NCBI GenBank assembly: GCA_030704615.1
Contig: CM060731.1
Span: forward strand, 55,897,756 to 55,961,755
Reading direction: 5' to 3'
DNA: 64,000 nt
From: Takakia lepidozioides
Lineage: Eukaryota > Streptophyta > Takakiopsida > Takakiales > Takakiaceae
A model generated the notes under the pieces. That model had not been told where the DNA came from. It did not search any database and was given only the letters and a program-made list of their open reading frames with translations. This document shows, one piece after another, positions 10,361 to 20,929 of the stretch. Position 1 is the first letter of the stretch, and each line of letters starts with the position of its first letter. The position numbers and the translations under genes were made by a program.

Positions 10361-11270
10361 TTCCATGGGACTCAATCTGTCACTGAGTCTTGCATTATGA
10401 GGATCACAACTGCTTGGCAACTTACCTGCACGAGGCCTTGACCCTTAGGCAATCCCAGAGCAGTGTAGCTTTAGGCTGCTTTTTGACTTTGGTTTTTCAT
10501 TTTGTACCATAAGCTCTTTGAGCTTTCCGTAGATGTAATAAAGTACCATTTTGTTTCATGACATGTCTTTCATTGTTTTCGCGTTTCTAATGACATGATT
10601 AGTTCTCTTGTATGGCATTACATGCGTGCTCACTACAAACACCAAAACTTCAAAGCATGAACCACTATGAGTGATTGTTCAAATAATTTCGAGCACTTCA
10701 TTTAAAGTAGTAAAGCAGTGGTTGCGCCGACTTCCGTAGTCACAGTTGCCACTGGGCATGTAGCACTGCAAGTTATGTGGTCGACTACCACGTGGCGCCC
10801 GGTCCCGTGGCCACGTGACAGCAGTGGTGGTTGTCGCGGCGCCGCCATGTCCACGTCCTCATCCGCGTCCACGTTCGCGTCCGTGTGTCACCGCGCTCCG
10901 GTGAGTCAGTCCACTCATCCGGAGGGAAAAGTCAAAGTCAGCCCAAAAGGTCAGACACACGGGCAGCCCGCCTGGTTACGCCACGTGGTTCTTTAGCATT
11001 AATTGCAATAATCGCTTAGCAGTGCTCACGCGTCTGCGTCCTTTACCACTCCAATCATTGGATGTCCAACCCAACTTCCACGTCTGTTGTAACTAGTCGT
11101 TTGTAACTTCCAGTCGATCCCATTTTTTTGACTTTTACGACTCAAAATGAGTCGTTACCCCAGTGGTAAATGACACGAATGCTTCTAGTGGTATGTTGTG
11201 GATAGTGGATTCCCTTCCAAATTCAGCCTCTCGTGAAGAACTTGCAGTTTTGAGTGTGTTGTACTGCCTA
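10361..11270. other. Non-coding stretch, no gene seen
   Basis: From the end of the OSB/PPR fragment to 10.56 kb the sequence looks like a transcript end, with AATAAAG near 10540 inside a T-rich tract. From 10.7 to 11.0 kb it is GC-rich with the G-box cluster described separately. The open frames at 10718-11019 have no recognisable domain and follow the GC-rich composition. A short CCAAT occurs near 11050. Confidence 0.5.
10788..10989. promoter_or_regulatory. G-box/ABRE-like cluster
   Basis: Three ACGT-core palindromic G-boxes occur within 200 bp: CCACGTGGC at 10788, CCACGTGAC at 10811 and CCACGTGGT at 10981. In plants such boxes bind bZIP and bHLH factors, and paired ABREs are common in abscisic-acid-responsive promoters. 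No clear gene starts within 1 kb on either strand, so this may be a relic promoter, part of a transposon, or chance in a GC-rich stretch. Confidence 0.35.
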
Positions 11271-11276
11271 CGATAA

Positions 11277-11707
11277 TGCTTGTGTTGACGCAAGCAGCAA
11301 ATAAGGCACAAGAAGGCTGTGTGTAAGTTTGGGATTGTTGATAAGCAGTGTCTCTTGTTTGGCCTGCAGTACTGCACTACTGATGCTTGCGTTGACGCAA
11401 GCATCATCATGGCCTCTCTTTCCATAGTGAACTGCTGCTATTTTAGAGCCTCCATTTTGCAAAGGATGTTCTGGTTATATTTTGCATTCTTCCGCAAGGC
11501 CGTTAGAAGTTTCTGAATTGAGATACCTCTTTTCGCAGCCACATATATAATGTCTTGATACCTGGAAGGTTCCTTAGTTCATATCCACATTTCATTGACA
11601 CATAGGCAAACCCTTCTGCGGAGAAGACGATGTACACCGTAGGTATTGTAGAAGACTGGAGCATATATATCCCACTTGAAACCATGCTTGCATCAACGCA
11701 AGCATGG
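11277..11707. repeat. Inverted-repeat family P5, three copies
   Basis: Three hairpin units share the arm TGCTTGCG. The copy at 11277-11296 has one mismatch (TGCTTGTG/CGCAAGCA). The copy at 11382-11405 has perfect 10-base arms GATGCTTGCG and CGCAAGCATC around TTGA. The copy at 11682-11707 has perfect 10-base arms CCATGCTTGC and GCAAGCATGG around ATCAAC, in reverse orientation. The outermost arm bases differ between copies yet still pair, which suggests pairing was kept while sequence changed. Confidence 0.8.
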
Positions 11708-11830
11708 TTGTTCCATTGCGAATGTCTCTTTGCATCCTTGCACTCATGTTCGATTTTGTGTTATCAAGTTGCAGACCCGTGCTTTTGATGCACACTGTCT
11801 TGTGAGAGTCCGGGACCCAACCACACCTGC

Positions 11831-12172
11831 TTGGATGTTCCTGAGTTTCATCTTCGGGATTTGGCCGTACACATAGATCCGACTTGCGATCCGGTGGATG
11901 ACGACTTCATTGGCAATTATGTGGACTCCAACCTTACTTTGCGGCGAGATTCTAGAGTATCAGGGAGAGGTGCATGGGAGAAGAGTCTGGCCTTCATTAG
12001 ACTCTCATTGAGACTTGCAGCGCTCATGGGTCCAGAGTTGTGGACCTCACGCTGGGCACAGGTACAACTAAACTATGAATTGCACTCTTTCGATATCGTT
12101 TTGGGTGGATTTTCGGCTTCATGGCCCTCATTCTTGCCGTTCATGTGCAGGCGCTTCATTTCATGCGTGTAA
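11831..12172 (+). CDS. Hypothetical ORF, 113 codons
   Basis: The frame reads like real protein in its first two thirds (FHLRDLAVHIDPTCDPVDD, then GRGAWEKSLAFIRLSLRLAA), with amphipathic helices and few low-complexity runs. I do not recognise a family. The last part becomes hydrophobic and Trp/Cys-rich, as if it had run out of the true coding region. Coding sense may start upstream of the ATG. It sits between the P5 repeats and a LINE fragment, so it may itself be a transposon or captured gene piece. Confidence 0.25.
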   Translation: MDVPEFHLRDLAVHIDPTCDPVDDDFIGNYVDSNLTLRRDSRVSGRGAWEKSLAFIRLSLRLAALMGPELWTSRWAQVQLNYELHSFDIVLGGFSASWPSFLPFMCRRFISCV

Positions 12173-12261
12173 GGCAGCCGGGAGGCATCTTTTCGCCTTC
12201 GAAGGTGATGCAAATTTGTATACGCATGTGATAGCTCCTCTCTATGAGGGCTCCTCTTCTG

Positions 12262-12334
12262 CAACACTCTTCTGTGGGCTAACTAACCAAAGGAAAGAAT
12301 TTGAAGTGGGACAAGTTCTTAAGCAGATGGCTTA
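12262..12334 (+). mobile_element. Small LINE endonuclease fragment
   Basis: The frame reads CGLTNQRKEFEVGQVLKQ, matching SGLTNQRKQLEVGQVLR in the start of the endonuclease domain of the LINE at 45.6-49.9 kb. Only about 70 bp is preserved. It directly adjoins the CtpA exon fragment on the opposite strand. Confidence 0.7.
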
Positions 12335-12371
12335 GTGGTATAGCACAGTGATCACAACAAGGTGAAAAAAT

Positions 12372-12532
12372 GATTGACATAAAAGTTTGCTCCCGTGTGC
12401 TCATGGGCTCATGACGTTGTGCATCTTCACGGCACCGGAACCAACTCTGACCATTGAATGTCTTGTCCACATACGCACGATCCACAATCCGCCAGGCCTC
12501 AAGAAAAATCAAATTCTCCTCCGTCAATGCCC
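12372..12532 (-). pseudogene. Single exon fragment of a CtpA-type C-terminal processing peptidase
   Basis: The minus strand reads ALTEENLIFLEAWRIVDRAY, then VDKTFNGQSWFRCRED and EPMSTREQTFMSI. I recognise this as the N-terminal part of the plant carboxyl-terminal processing protease CtpA, the thylakoid-lumen enzyme that trims the D1 precursor of photosystem II. It starts right after a good acceptor (TGTGCTTGTTAG), so it is one exon with its splice edge kept. At its other end it breaks off within the conserved segment, next to the LINE fragment. The PDZ and Ser-Lys catalytic parts are absent nearby. Substitutions such as Cys in FRCRED fit a non-functional copy. Confidence 0.75.
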
Positions 12533-12539
12533 CTAACAA

Positions 12540-13290
12540 GCACATGCAACCAAAACCAAATTTGTGAGTGTGTATGAGTCGTGAGAGAGAGAGCAGTTGT
12601 TAGTCATCTTTCTCTAAAATGTGCTTTGTTCTTGCCTTGTGGTCAAAAGTCCCACTCCCTTCTTAGGGAGGGCCTACCCCACCACGATAATAGAGTGTGG
12701 TGTCTGGAGCAAGAGACGATTGAAAGAATTATAGTGTCCACACGTCAAACTCCAACTTTAGATCCTCAAAACTGGAGGCCTATGCTAAGGACAAGATCAA
12801 GAGCATGCTATCACATAGTAGGAAGGGCAAGAAAATTGAAATAATGCTCTATCTCCACTTCTTGTGTGGTAGATGTTGGATAGGCCCTAACAACATTCAT
12901 ATTTCAACCTCAAAAAATAGAATGGAAAATTCTGTCTTAAATTCCCTGTTTTCTCATGGATGAAATCGCCAAACTTCTCTAGACAAAATTTAAATTATGG
13001 ATGAATTTGCCAAATATGGATGATATACATGGATGAAATTACAATAGAGGATGATTCTATCCTAATTTCAGTGGATGAACAAAAAATATGGCTATTTCCT
13101 GCAAAACTCAGTAGCCACTCCTGTTATTAATCCTTTTTTTTTTCCAAATTGTTTTTAAAAAAGCGGCAAAATCTAACACCCTTTCTAGATATACAATTCA
13201 CATGGGCTTCCTCCCCTTTTTACTTTTAAAAACAAACGGGGTAATCAAAAGCTCATCTCTCGTTTGAAGCCCCCAAAAGAAAACGAGGGG
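12540..13290. other. AT-rich spacer, no gene seen
   Basis: No domain is recognisable. Between about 12955 and 13085 the motif ATGGATGAA or a close variant recurs roughly six times at irregular spacing, perhaps a decayed minisatellite. Homopolymer T and A runs follow near 13131-13160. Confidence 0.45.
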
Positions 13291-13725
13291 TTCTTACGCT
13301 TGCCTTCTTGGTGGCTCGTAGTTCGGACTTCGGTAGTTTGAACTCCTGTTGTTATGTCTGCTTCGGAGGGCTTGTGATCTCCCTCTTGCAGGCAGCCTGC
13401 TACCACCATTTCTGGTCTTCTTTCCTTTTCTGCTTGCTTTCAGGGTTCTTGGTTCTTTGGTCTCGGTTATTATGTCGGCTGTGAAGGGTTGGTCTTCCCG
13501 TCTTCTCCCTTCTGCAGGCTGGCTGTTGACTCTTTCTCTGGTTCCTTTTCTCTTGTTATGTTCAGGTCTCGAGTGGTACCTCTGTCATGTGCCTCATGGC
13601 CTTCTGTAAGGTTTATTTTTCCTTACCTTTTTAATAAAGCTTCCAGGGCCACTGTCCCCTGTTCCGTTAAAAGAAACAAAAAACAAAAACAAAAACAAAC
13701 ACAGAAAAACAAAATTCAAATGTAA
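13290..13725 (+). mobile_element. LINE-like 3' untranslated tail ending in an A-rich stretch
   Basis: The sequence is T-rich and non-coding, contains AATAAAG near 13633 and ends CAGGGCCACTGTCCCCTGTT followed by a 50-base A-rich tract. The same end (CAGGGCCTCCGTCCCCTTTC then A-rich) closes the stretch at 40639-41175. A shared 3' end followed by A tracts is what 5'-truncated poly-A retrotransposons leave. It lies immediately upstream of the PHD-finger gene promoter. A SINE or host-transcript retrocopy is the alternative. Confidence 0.4.
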
Positions 13726-13729
13726 TTAA

Positions 13730-14470
13730 ACTGTAGATCTGATGTTATAGAATCGAGGAATGAGCGTTGAAATATGAATTTCCCTCCGTTTTCTCTTCCC
13801 CCCGGTCGCTCGCTTTCCTTCATCCGCGCCTCGTCTTGAAGCAGCCGCTTGCATTTCACTGTGGCTACTGTTGTTGTGGTGGTGTTGTCTGGTGAGCTGC
13901 TCTTGTGGCTCGAATTTGGAGTTCACTTTGGTTTCTGAGAAGGTATGTTGGTTGAATGGGGAGATAAATGTGGCGGCGCTGGGTTTACTGGAGGGTTTAA
14001 GATGTCTTGGGTTTTGTTGGGTGGAAGGGTTCGGGAGATTGGTGATTCGGCAATTTGTGGAGGTGGTGTTTGGGTAGGGGATGTGTGGTTTGAATTTGCA
14101 TGTGTGGTTTTGAAAGTCTTTTCTACGCTTGTATGTGTTGCATGTGTGGCAGGGTTCGTGAAAAGTGGCAGTTTAACGCCAGTTTTGTAGTACTTTACCT
14201 CGCATTCTGTGCATTCATGTGATGTGCTGGCTTATGCAGGGAAGCTAGGACCAATTTCGAGTTTTGTCAGGTTCTTTGAGGTACTCGGTGCACCGTTTTT
14301 CGGTTATTCGAGTGACTGGTAGGTTTTTTTCTAGATTAAGATTTCTTAGTGTAGCTGGTAGAGGTCCTCAGACTCGGGGATTAGACGAAGGAGATTACGG
14401 GTTGGGCTGCATGAATAGCTGAGAAACGGTGCTTTGAAGGCAGTGAAAGATCGAAAGAGTCCTAGACGTA
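13730..14470 (+). promoter_or_regulatory. Promoter and 5' leader of the PHD-finger gene
   Basis: Between the A-rich tail at 13725 and the ATG at 14471 the sequence changes from CT-rich (13780-13830) to a GT-rich leader. Several short upstream ATG frames occur (13871, 13945). AGGTATGTTG near 13940 and CTTATGCAGG near 14233 could act as donor and acceptor of a leader intron. No clear TATA box was identified. Confidence 0.4.
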
Positions 14471-17400
14471 ATGGGGTCGGAGTCTGTGAAGCGGGAGGGT
14501 AGCCAGTTGCTTGGGTTGCCTCCACGCAAAAGATTTAAACTCCTGGAGCAACACAGGAAAGAGAGAGAAGAAGAAACTCAGGGATTAGGTTCTCAGTGCA
14601 ATAACATCACAAATGCCATGGTGATGCGCGTTTCTCCCAAGAATTTGTTGTCAAAGGGGTTCAAGGTGCTGGAGAAGCAGAAACATAAGCAGCAACAGCA
14701 GAGGCCCCAAGAGAATCTTATGCGTGCCATGCCACCGCCGCCACCTCGACCTGCTGCTGCAAAACGGAAAGATGTGCAGAAATCCTCTGCAATTCCTGAG
14801 ACCATCAAAGGTTATGGTGCACACACCGCGAAGAAGGAGAAGCTGAAGGTGAGATTTGAGAAGGACTCTAATGTTCACCCGATTAGGAGCAAGCACATCG
14901 ACTATCTATCTAGAGAGATGCCCAAATTGAGCATAATCAGGGAGGAGAGGAAGTTTCATTCGTCAGCTGGCCTATCAGAATCCGGTGATTCTCAAAAGGA
15001 TGTGAAGCTGAGTTCAAAACGACAGCATCGAGAAAGCTCTAGCCCTGCTGCCGTCAGCTTGAATGAGGTGCCCTCAAAGTCATGGAAAGAGTCTACTGGC
15101 TTCACTTGCTCAGTTAATAAGGCCCAAGAAGACAATGACAGGGAGGATGGCCATGTACCAAACGGATACGACGAGATAATACCGACAGCCCCCCAAATAA
15201 AAGCGGAGATTTCAGTTTCTGAGGAGGTGGCAATGGAGAGTGTGACCCACGAGCCTGTGAACATGAAGCTGGCCGACTTTGTGACACCAATGGATGTGGA
15301 GGTCCACGTTCCAGAGAGGGAGGAGACATGCGGGAATATCGTTGAAAAGGACGGTCGTGAAGATGACATTTTGGTGAGTCCGGACCATACTGTCTACGAG
15401 AGTACATCGTTCGACCTTGTGGAAAAGGATACTGAAAAGGTACGTCTTGAAACTGGTTCCTTGACTGTAAGTGTCTCTCATCTTCCGATGGAAGAGCCGG
15501 AGGATGTTAGAAGCGTTGAGGAAAAAGCAGGTGACGGTAGTTGCTGGGTTGCTGTGGGTGCAATCACTGCGGAATCAGCAGCCGACATTGGTGAAGCTGA
15601 AAACCCTACTGCTTCCAAACTCAGCGCAGAAATATCTGCCATTAGTGAGGCATTCTTGCCGAGACAGGAATCGCAAATCTGTAATGAAGAGGAAAGCCAT
15701 TTGTGTGTAGATCCAGAACAGAGCATGGACAACATTCAGCCAACAAGTCCGCTGAATTCCATGCATTCTGATGTACCGATAGCTGAGAGCAACGTGGAGG
15801 AGAGTGAAGATGTTTTAGGTGATAGAGCTGAAATATTGAAAGAGTTGAGCTCGAAACTGGAGGTACTTTCTGAAGTGGTTCATGAACACCTTGTTTCTAT
15901 CGAGCATCACAGTGAGGTGCAGCAGGCCTCTTGTAATGATGGGTCCACTATTTTGAATGAGGTAGCAGCTTGCATAGTGCCGCATTTGGTAGAGAGGCAC
16001 ATCGATGTGGAGGAGGGGTCCAAATTGCAGGCCGAAGATGAGTCAAGACTGTACGCTGATGAGTTTGAAATCCAAATTCCCGCCTGGTTAGACAGTGAAC
16101 CTGTAATCTGCTGCAGCAAGGGTGAGATTGCAGCTGTGACTTGCGCTGTGAGGCAGCAGGAAGATGAAACTGCCATATGCTTAGGGACTGATGCTTCGAA
16201 GTGTATGAACAAAAGGGAGGAAGAGGAGGAGAAAGAGAAGGTGTCTGTATCGACAATTGGTGATGTTTTGCAAGTCAAGAAGCAGGAAGGACAGGAAATT
16301 AGCTCTCTGCAGAAGCCACTCTCAAAACGAGAGAGGCTACTTGCCGAATTAGATGGCCGTGCGGACAAGCTTTTTAGGCGAATGTTTGCGAGGGAGGGAT
16401 TTAGTGGGTGGGACGTCGATGAAGATGACAGAGGAGCTGCTGTTTCCAAGGTTTGCGATAAATTGACACCCGATGATCTTGCCCTAAGTGAAATGGAGGT
16501 AGACATGGAGCTGACTAGTATGCCCCTGTCCAGAGTGGTTAGTCCAAAAGAAATTCCTGCCGTAGCGAAGCAATGTTGCTTTCCCAATGTTATAAATAAA
16601 GAGGAGGACAAGGAATGCATCATGGTGCCGTCTGCTGATGTTGGAGAAATGCCTCATAGTATGCCACATACAGGAGTGGTACATGAGATGCAAGAGATGC
16701 TAGATAGGACTTCCCAAGGACAGGAGGAGATGGACTATCAGAAAATTTGTTCACAGTCTCAACAAGCTGGGGATCCATCTCTTGCGGACTTGAAGTCTGG
16801 TGCTGTTGAAGAGCAGGAGCAACCACAAAACGTAGTTCGCAAATCGTCAAAAGAAGACGGTGAATGGGATGAGGACTTGGATGATGATGTACCAGAATTC
16901 ACCTTTGGAAATGTAAGTGGAATTACTCAGCGTGTGAAAGCACCTGGACGGTGCACAAATAACTCAAATTCCAAGCCTGTAGACATGGAAGAGGAGGATG
17001 GTGCCTGTGTTGTTTGTCAAAGCTCTGATGGAGAGCCCTCCGACCCAATTGTGTTCTGTGATGGTTGTGATGTTGCAGTGCATGCAAATTGCTATGGAAA
17101 TCCTCTTCATTGTGAAATTCCTGAAGGAGACTGGTTTTGTGCCCAGTGCATGAGCAATAGTCCTGAAGCTCAGAAGTGCTGTTTGTGTCCTGCATTGGGC
17201 GGGGCAATGAAGAAGACTATTGATGGAAAATGGGCTCACATATCTTGCGCCGTCTTTGTGCCTGAGGTTAGTTTCGTTTATTGCGCTTGGTCTTGCAAGT
17301 GGTGATTAAAGTTGATCTTATATTATTTCAGGCTCACCACAGTAGTGTAGTGACTTTATAATTTGTACTATAATTGTTAAAATTTCAACTCTGAAATTGC

Positions 17401-17868
17401 AGGTGTTCTTCCGATCAGCTGATGACAGGGAGCCAATAGACACCACACATGTACCCAATCACCGGTGGATCTCTGTATGTTCTGTCTGCAAAGCAACTGG
17501 AGGTGCATGTGTTGATTGCACTGAAATTGGTTGTGTCTCGAGCTTCCATGTTTCTTGTGCTTTGGAGATGGATCTGGCCATGGAATTTCGGAATGGGAGA
17601 GGTGGTGCTATTGTCATATCCTTCTGTGAGGCACATACTGCCCGTTGGAATCAGGTACAGTAAAATCAGAATCTGTCGTTCATCAATATTCAGCCTGGTT
17701 GAATGTTGTGCATGAAGATATTTTGCAGAATCTTCAGCAGCTTCACTAACTAATGTTGGTTGTGGTTTACAGCAACAGGAGTCAAAAAAGGATCGCAGGA
17801 AGTTCAAGATTGTATCTCGTGAACCTCGGGAGAGTAAAGCGCCCCTGAAGTCGAAGGTGAGAACGTGA
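14471..17868 (+). CDS. PHD plus extended-PHD (JADE/BRPF-like) finger protein
   Basis: Three exons fit: 14471-17266, 17403-17654 and 17773-17868, joined at GAG/GTTAGT..TGCAG/GTG and CAG/GTACAG..TACAG/CAA, all in phase 0, giving about 1047 residues. The first 840 residues are low-complexity and acidic, with a basic start (PPRKRFKLLEQHRKERE) and no domain that I recognise. From residue 846 a C4HC3 PHD finger follows (CVVCQSSDG, CDGCDVAVHANCYG, WFCAQC). It runs directly into a second zinc module (CCLCPALGG, WAHISCAVFVPE, CSVC, FHVSCALEM, CEAHTARW), the PHD-ePHD pair of JADE, BRPF and AF10 proteins and their plant relatives, which read histone H3 tails in the nucleus. The end after KFKIVSRE matches the usual short tail. 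An extra exon after GTGAGA at 17857 is possible. No stops interrupt it, so it is probably a live host gene. Confidence 0.88.
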
Positions 17869-19610
17869 TTGAAGTGGTGGGAGTAGTCATCCTCCATTAC
17901 AAATCAATCTTAAATGGTGAAATTTCTATCAGTGCAAGTCTTTGCCCCCATCTTGTACTCTGATAAATCATGTGATAGGTCACACGTAGGTAGTCTGCAA
18001 ACTTCTTGCAAAGAACACAGGAATGTAAAGAGATCATCTACGTTCATAATTTACAAATTCGCTTGGTGTCGAAAGTTCTCCATTCTCTGGTAATATCTAT
18101 TGGCAAATCACTTTTGCTTTCCAAAGTTTGGTTGACTATCAGATAATATGTGTGACTCAAGCTTCTAGCAGCTTCTTGGCAAAATGACAACCTCCGGTGG
18201 TACAGCTTCCACATTGTAAGTCAATTCTTCATTCAAGGTGTTTAACGAAACATGACAATTTGTTGCTATTTGCATCTTTCGGACCTGAAATCAGACCTGA
18301 TCTAGGTACAACATGTACAGCATGATCTAAATCTAAAAGATCCAACTCCCATGCAAACATGGTCAAAGAGAAAGGGAATTGAGCTGAATCTGCAGGTCTT
18401 CTCACATCTTCTGGAGCTGTTTGTATGCATCTGTGAACCAGTCAAGCTCACTCCAGATCCTATGTTACAATTTTACTTAAAGAATACCTTTGATGTAGGG
18501 GCAAAGGCACCAACACAATTCAATGTAGTGTTTGGGTATGTATTAGTCATTAGTACCGTTAAGTTGACCAATATGGGCCAAAGTCATCTCTTCAAAGTGC
18601 GCAATGCATGGGTATAAAATTTTCGAGCTATTGCCTTGTTTTTAAATGCCACATGTACGTCTCCCAAGTATTCCAGGGTCTGCAAGTGGTATGCAACGAA
18701 ATAAACTGGTGTTACAATTCTAGGCAAGTGGACATCTGCTATGTTTCCTTGCCACTGCATATGCATTTTTGCAACTTTGACATCTAGACTCCGCTATCTG
18801 CTGCCACGTAATTTGAAGGTCTAGAATCGATGGTGGTCTTGTTTATCCTAAATTACTTGAACTCTAAGCATTCATCATGCCAATTCCTTTCTTGGCATGT
18901 TGACATGGACATATGCCTACTCTTCTTATCATCTGTTAAATTGACATGAATAAATCCTGCTTAACCCCTACAGGACGAGCTAAATTCCAGCATTTTTGGA
19001 CAAAATGTGTACAAGCCCTGCATATACAGGTTCTATCTTCCTACGGCCATACATCCACAGGGATGAACTGTACAATGTCATCCCTACTGACATGATGAAC
19101 AGTGTGACAAACTTTCAGGAGATTTCGCATTTCAGGGATAATATAGCAAAAAAAAATGCCCCACCTTGAAAACAAATGAACTACCCTATGACAAATTCAC
19201 CTTTGACCAATGCTTTTTGGCATTTTCCAGAAATTTGTAGAGTGATTGGCCTCCACATTCTGGATTTGGGGCACATAGCAAGTGCTCCCTGCAAATATCA
19301 GACCGAACCACCAAAAATAGGGGCGGGCCCCGGGGGGTGAGGATTCATCTGAATTTGCTCTACTCAGCCCAAAGCTCCTAAATGCCCACCGAAACTAAAC
19401 TGACTGCAGATTCCAAAGGTCATTGCATGCACCACTGTTTGGCAAAGGTCACTGCACAAAAAAAAATTGATTCAGAGGAAATTACACAGTTGGATGTGAA
19501 TTTTTTTGGATTTTCTGGCCATCGACAAACCAAGTATTTTGATGCCGGACCGGTGTCTTCTCCGGTCGGTCTGTAAACGGCCATGTCACTGAAAACCCAT
19601 GGTTTTGGGT
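17869..19610. other. 3' flank of the PHD gene, no further gene seen
   Basis: About 1.7 kb of AT-rich sequence without a convincing frame. ORFs at 18351-18617 and 19382-19576 have no recognisable domain. Several AATAAA-like sites are present. A GC-rich patch with GGGGCGGGCCCCGGGGG lies near 19320. Some of this may be 3' untranslated region or transposon remains that I cannot classify. Confidence 0.4.
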
Positions 19611-19619
19611 GGGCTGCAC

Positions 19620-19860
19620 CCAATTCCAAAACTTGATCGGCAATACACAGGGGGCTTGCTTCTTCTCCAATCCGGCCAACTGCTTGGTATCAACGACTTG
19701 GGACTTTCCTTGCAGCATGACAAGAACCAGAACTGAGGGGGGATTGAACCCCTGATCTGCCCCTGTGTGCAGACACTACCCCCCCCCCCGCCCAAGTAGC
19801 CATACACCCTCCACCCTCCCAACAACACAACAATCACCACCTCATGCCCCATATATGGCA
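19620..19860 (-). mobile_element. Possible tRNA-derived SINE
   Basis: On the minus strand GGGGTTCAATCCCCCCTC (at about 19735-19752) resembles a tRNA T-arm, the B box of RNA polymerase III promoters. About 45 bases upstream TATGGCTACTTGGGCGG resembles an A box. The rest does not fold as a tRNA: an eleven-base C/G run lies between the boxes. The spacing fits a tRNA-derived SINE head. No poly-A or poly-T tail or target duplication was identified, so this is tentative. Confidence 0.3.
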
Positions 19861-20179
19861 ACCACGACCATCAAGACCCCCAACCAAAACTCGACAAGCG
19901 CAACCAGATGCACCCCAGCAAATGTAATTCTAACCTCAGCAGGTTCAGCACCAAGCCGTGAAGACCACCTGTCAGCAAAACTCGAAATCCCAGTGTTCAT
20001 GGAAATACTCAAGGCACCACCCACTTACACACATGACACACCCACATCCAACCCCCTACCAAGCCACAAATGCCAATCCACGATAAGTTCACAGGCAGAG
20101 ACATACATGCCCTGAAACAATCACGACTGAGTCACAGGCAGAAGTTTAGAAGCACCAAAAACAACACAGCATGTGACAA

Positions 20180-20925
20180 ACTACCTTTCCCGAACACGAT
20201 GGGCCTCCCGCCAACACGCACCAAGACGTAGAAACGAATTTTGGCGTTGAGGACAGTAGTGATGCGTGCGTCTATTGCACTGCACACATAAACGTCGAAG
20301 TCTGGAATCAAGGTCCGGTGCACATTGGAAGCCCCTGGAACCAAGACACTCTTCGTTTTCAGCCCCGCCCAAGTGCCTGCTGTGAGTTAGTGAGCCATGG
20401 CCAGACTATAAGATCTAGGCGGGACATAGCTCGAACACTCATGCTCTTCATGATGGCTACACGTAAAATGTAGATGTTCACCATAGTGGTATCCAGAAGA
20501 AAGAAGAAAACCATGTGCCAGCACTTCTGGTTTTGAACTGCATGTTATAAGCTCCCCGAAGCTAGTCTTGCACGTCCACACCACGCATGTAGGTCTGGTA
20601 CTGCACATGCATTGGCACAGAGGGCACCAAGACCCTTTGGTTGCCCACAAATCGCTTCACACTAACACTAGGTGAAATGGGGCCCGACGCTGGCCGAGCC
20701 CCCGATGACACCATGACACCCTTCTTGTCCCACCACAGGCATGTCGCAACTTGTCGGCTATTGTGCATTCTGAACCCAGTGTCCCCTTGCTTGGCTTTTT
20801 TGTTCTTTTTCAAGCATGTCAAGAAAGGAGGCAGTCCCTTCTTATTCAACCAAACTGTGCCAGTGGCCCAAGTGCCTTTCAAGGCCTGCAAACCATATAA
20901 CAATTGGGGAGAAGTAAAATAAAAC
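20180..20925 (-). pseudogene. piggyBac-type transposase, C-terminal fragment
   Basis: The minus frame from 20903 reads TGTVWLNKKGLPP, then RQVATCLWWDKKGVMVSS, VKRFVGNQRV and YMRGVDVQD. These are the successive landmarks of the DDE_Tnp_1_7 domain: the W-x-D-K strand with a catalytic Asp, then the YN..M.GVD..D motif. A stop falls where Gln is expected after VDVQD. After further frame changes, 20372-20181 carries a Cys/His-rich tail (LCVQCNRRTHHYCPQ) like the piggyBac C-terminal cysteine-rich domain that binds transposon ends. The N-terminal half is missing: upstream (near 20927) the MULE transposase begins. Stops and shifts make it a relic. Confidence 0.75.
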
Positions 20926-20929
20926 CGGA

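Noticed and set aside
19735-19755. A tRNA gene on the minus strand
   Set aside because: Only a T-arm-like stretch and a weak A box are present. The anticodon arm and acceptor stem do not form, and a long G run interrupts the body.
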